Positions 5,626 through 6,188 of a stretch of 6,188 nt of DNA are shown piece after piece. The stretch's first letter is position 1, and the number at the start of each line of letters is the position of its first letter. Under the pieces are notes generated by a model that was not told the origin of the DNA, did not search any database, and saw only the letters and a list, made by a program, of their open reading frames with translations. The translations under genes were made by a program, and so were the position numbers. This DNA comes from Ghiorsea sp. (GTDB taxonomy: Bacteria; Pseudomonadota; Zetaproteobacteria; Mariprofundales; Mariprofundaceae). The stretch is taken from positions 1-6,188 of the forward strand of contig JALUHL010000246.1 of the NCBI GenBank assembly GCA_027053695.1, in the 5' to 3' direction.

Positions 5626-6188
5626 TCACGCCTTGTCTATTTTGCTGAGAGCTTGTTGCCAAAGCCGAACAGCTTTATTTTTTATTTTGAGCATAAATTG
5701 TTCAAAAGCATTACCACGAAGCTTCTCATCTTCACCATAAGAATATGCATAATATCTATCCATCTTATAAGTGGCATAGTCCGCTGAGACATCCCCGCGC
5801 ACTCCGTTGAGTACAACGCCCATCACATTGCCACCAACAGCTTCAATGTTGCCTTTTACGCGTTTTAGCGCACCTCGAACAACAGAGCCAATATGATATA
5901 CGAGAAGCACACTATCTACCTTGGATGCAAGAATAGTGGCATCGGTAGTATGCAATAGAGGTGGCATATCGATGATGACCATATCATACTCTTCTCTTAC
6001 TTCCTTCAGGATAATATCCATCATGGGTGCAGCCAAGAGGTCAGGAGGGTTGGCGTTAACATTACCACAGCTTAAAATATCTAGCTGATCTAAACCTGGG
6101 GTTAGCAAAGCTTGGTCAATGCCCATATCGCCCAGCATGACATCTGAGAAACGTTTAACCACATCTTGCCAAGGGAATTGGCCAAGTA
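5626..6188 (-). CDS. Polysaccharide tyrosine autokinase (BY-kinase, CpsD/Wzc/EpsG-like), N-terminus beyond window
   Basis: The frame is open to the window end, so the internal GTG at 6162 is not the real start; 187 C-terminal residues are visible. They match the C-terminal half of the bacterial tyrosine-kinase domain: FSDVMLGD near the cut, LSCGNVNANPPDLL, and the Walker B strand YDMVIIDMPP (about 5959-5988). Next come TDATILASKVDSVLLV and NVMGVVLNGV. A tyrosine cluster follows, six Tyr in 14 residues (5737-5778), the usual autophosphorylation site. Walker A and A' must lie upstream, outside the window. Such kinases control export and chain length of capsule or exopolysaccharide through cycles of phosphorylation with a Wzz-type partner. 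Unlike many relatives, which end at the tyrosine tail, this one continues about 37 residues with a basic, probably helical segment. Whether a Wzz domain is fused at the N-terminus cannot be seen. Confidence 0.92.
   Translation of the reverse strand, partial: LGQFPWQDVVKRFSDVMLGDMGIDQALLTPGLDQLDILSCGNVNANPPDLLAAPMMDIILKEVREEYDMVIIDMPPLLHTTDATILASKVDSVLLVYHIGSVVRGALKRVKGNIEAVGGNVMGVVLNGVRGDVSADYATYKMDRYYAYSYGEDEKLRGNAFEQFMLKIKNKAVRLWQQALSKIDKA

Noticed and set aside
6160..6162. GTG at 6162 as the start of the kinase gene
   Set aside because: The frame continues upstream with kinase-like sequence to the window edge, and the Walker A region must lie further on. It is an internal codon.

Overview
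The window looks like an ordinary chromosomal segment of a Gram-negative proteobacterium of moderate-to-low GC. This rests on a CmoB-type tRNA wobble-modification enzyme of the proteobacterial kind, a full-length RecJ, a Sec-exported protein, and part of an exopolysaccharide/O-antigen type locus with a tyrosine autokinase. Gamma- or Zetaproteobacteria are both plausible; the sequence does not settle which. I see no mobile element, rRNA, tRNA or CRISPR array.

Layout. Bases 1-1135 (minus strand) hold the N-terminal 378 residues of an exported beta-propeller protein with BNR/Asp-box-like repeats; its C-terminus lies beyond the window. A divergent spacer of about 165 bases (1139-1304) follows. 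It carries two inverted repeats, one of them a terminator-like hairpin that abuts the ribosome binding site of the next gene. On the plus strand, cmoB (1305-2294) and recJ (2294-3997) share one base and are probably translationally coupled. Convergent to them on the minus strand is the 3' end of a polysaccharide locus. In transcription order it is a BY-type tyrosine autokinase (cut by the window end, 5626-6188), a 64-residue single-pass membrane protein (5427-5621), and an O-antigen-ligase/polymerase-like multi-pass membrane protein (3961-5424). The stop codons of recJ and the membrane protein lie inside each other's genes (37-base overlap).

How the genes work together. The kinase, the small membrane protein and the polymerase/ligase are separated by only 4 and 2 bases, so they are almost certainly one transcript serving surface polysaccharide polymerisation and chain-length control. 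cmoB and recJ form an unrelated housekeeping pair (tRNA wobble modification and DNA repair), joined by transcription rather than by pathway. No gene-scale system here looks wholly new. The least explained items are the small membrane protein, the structured cmoB leader and the propeller protein.
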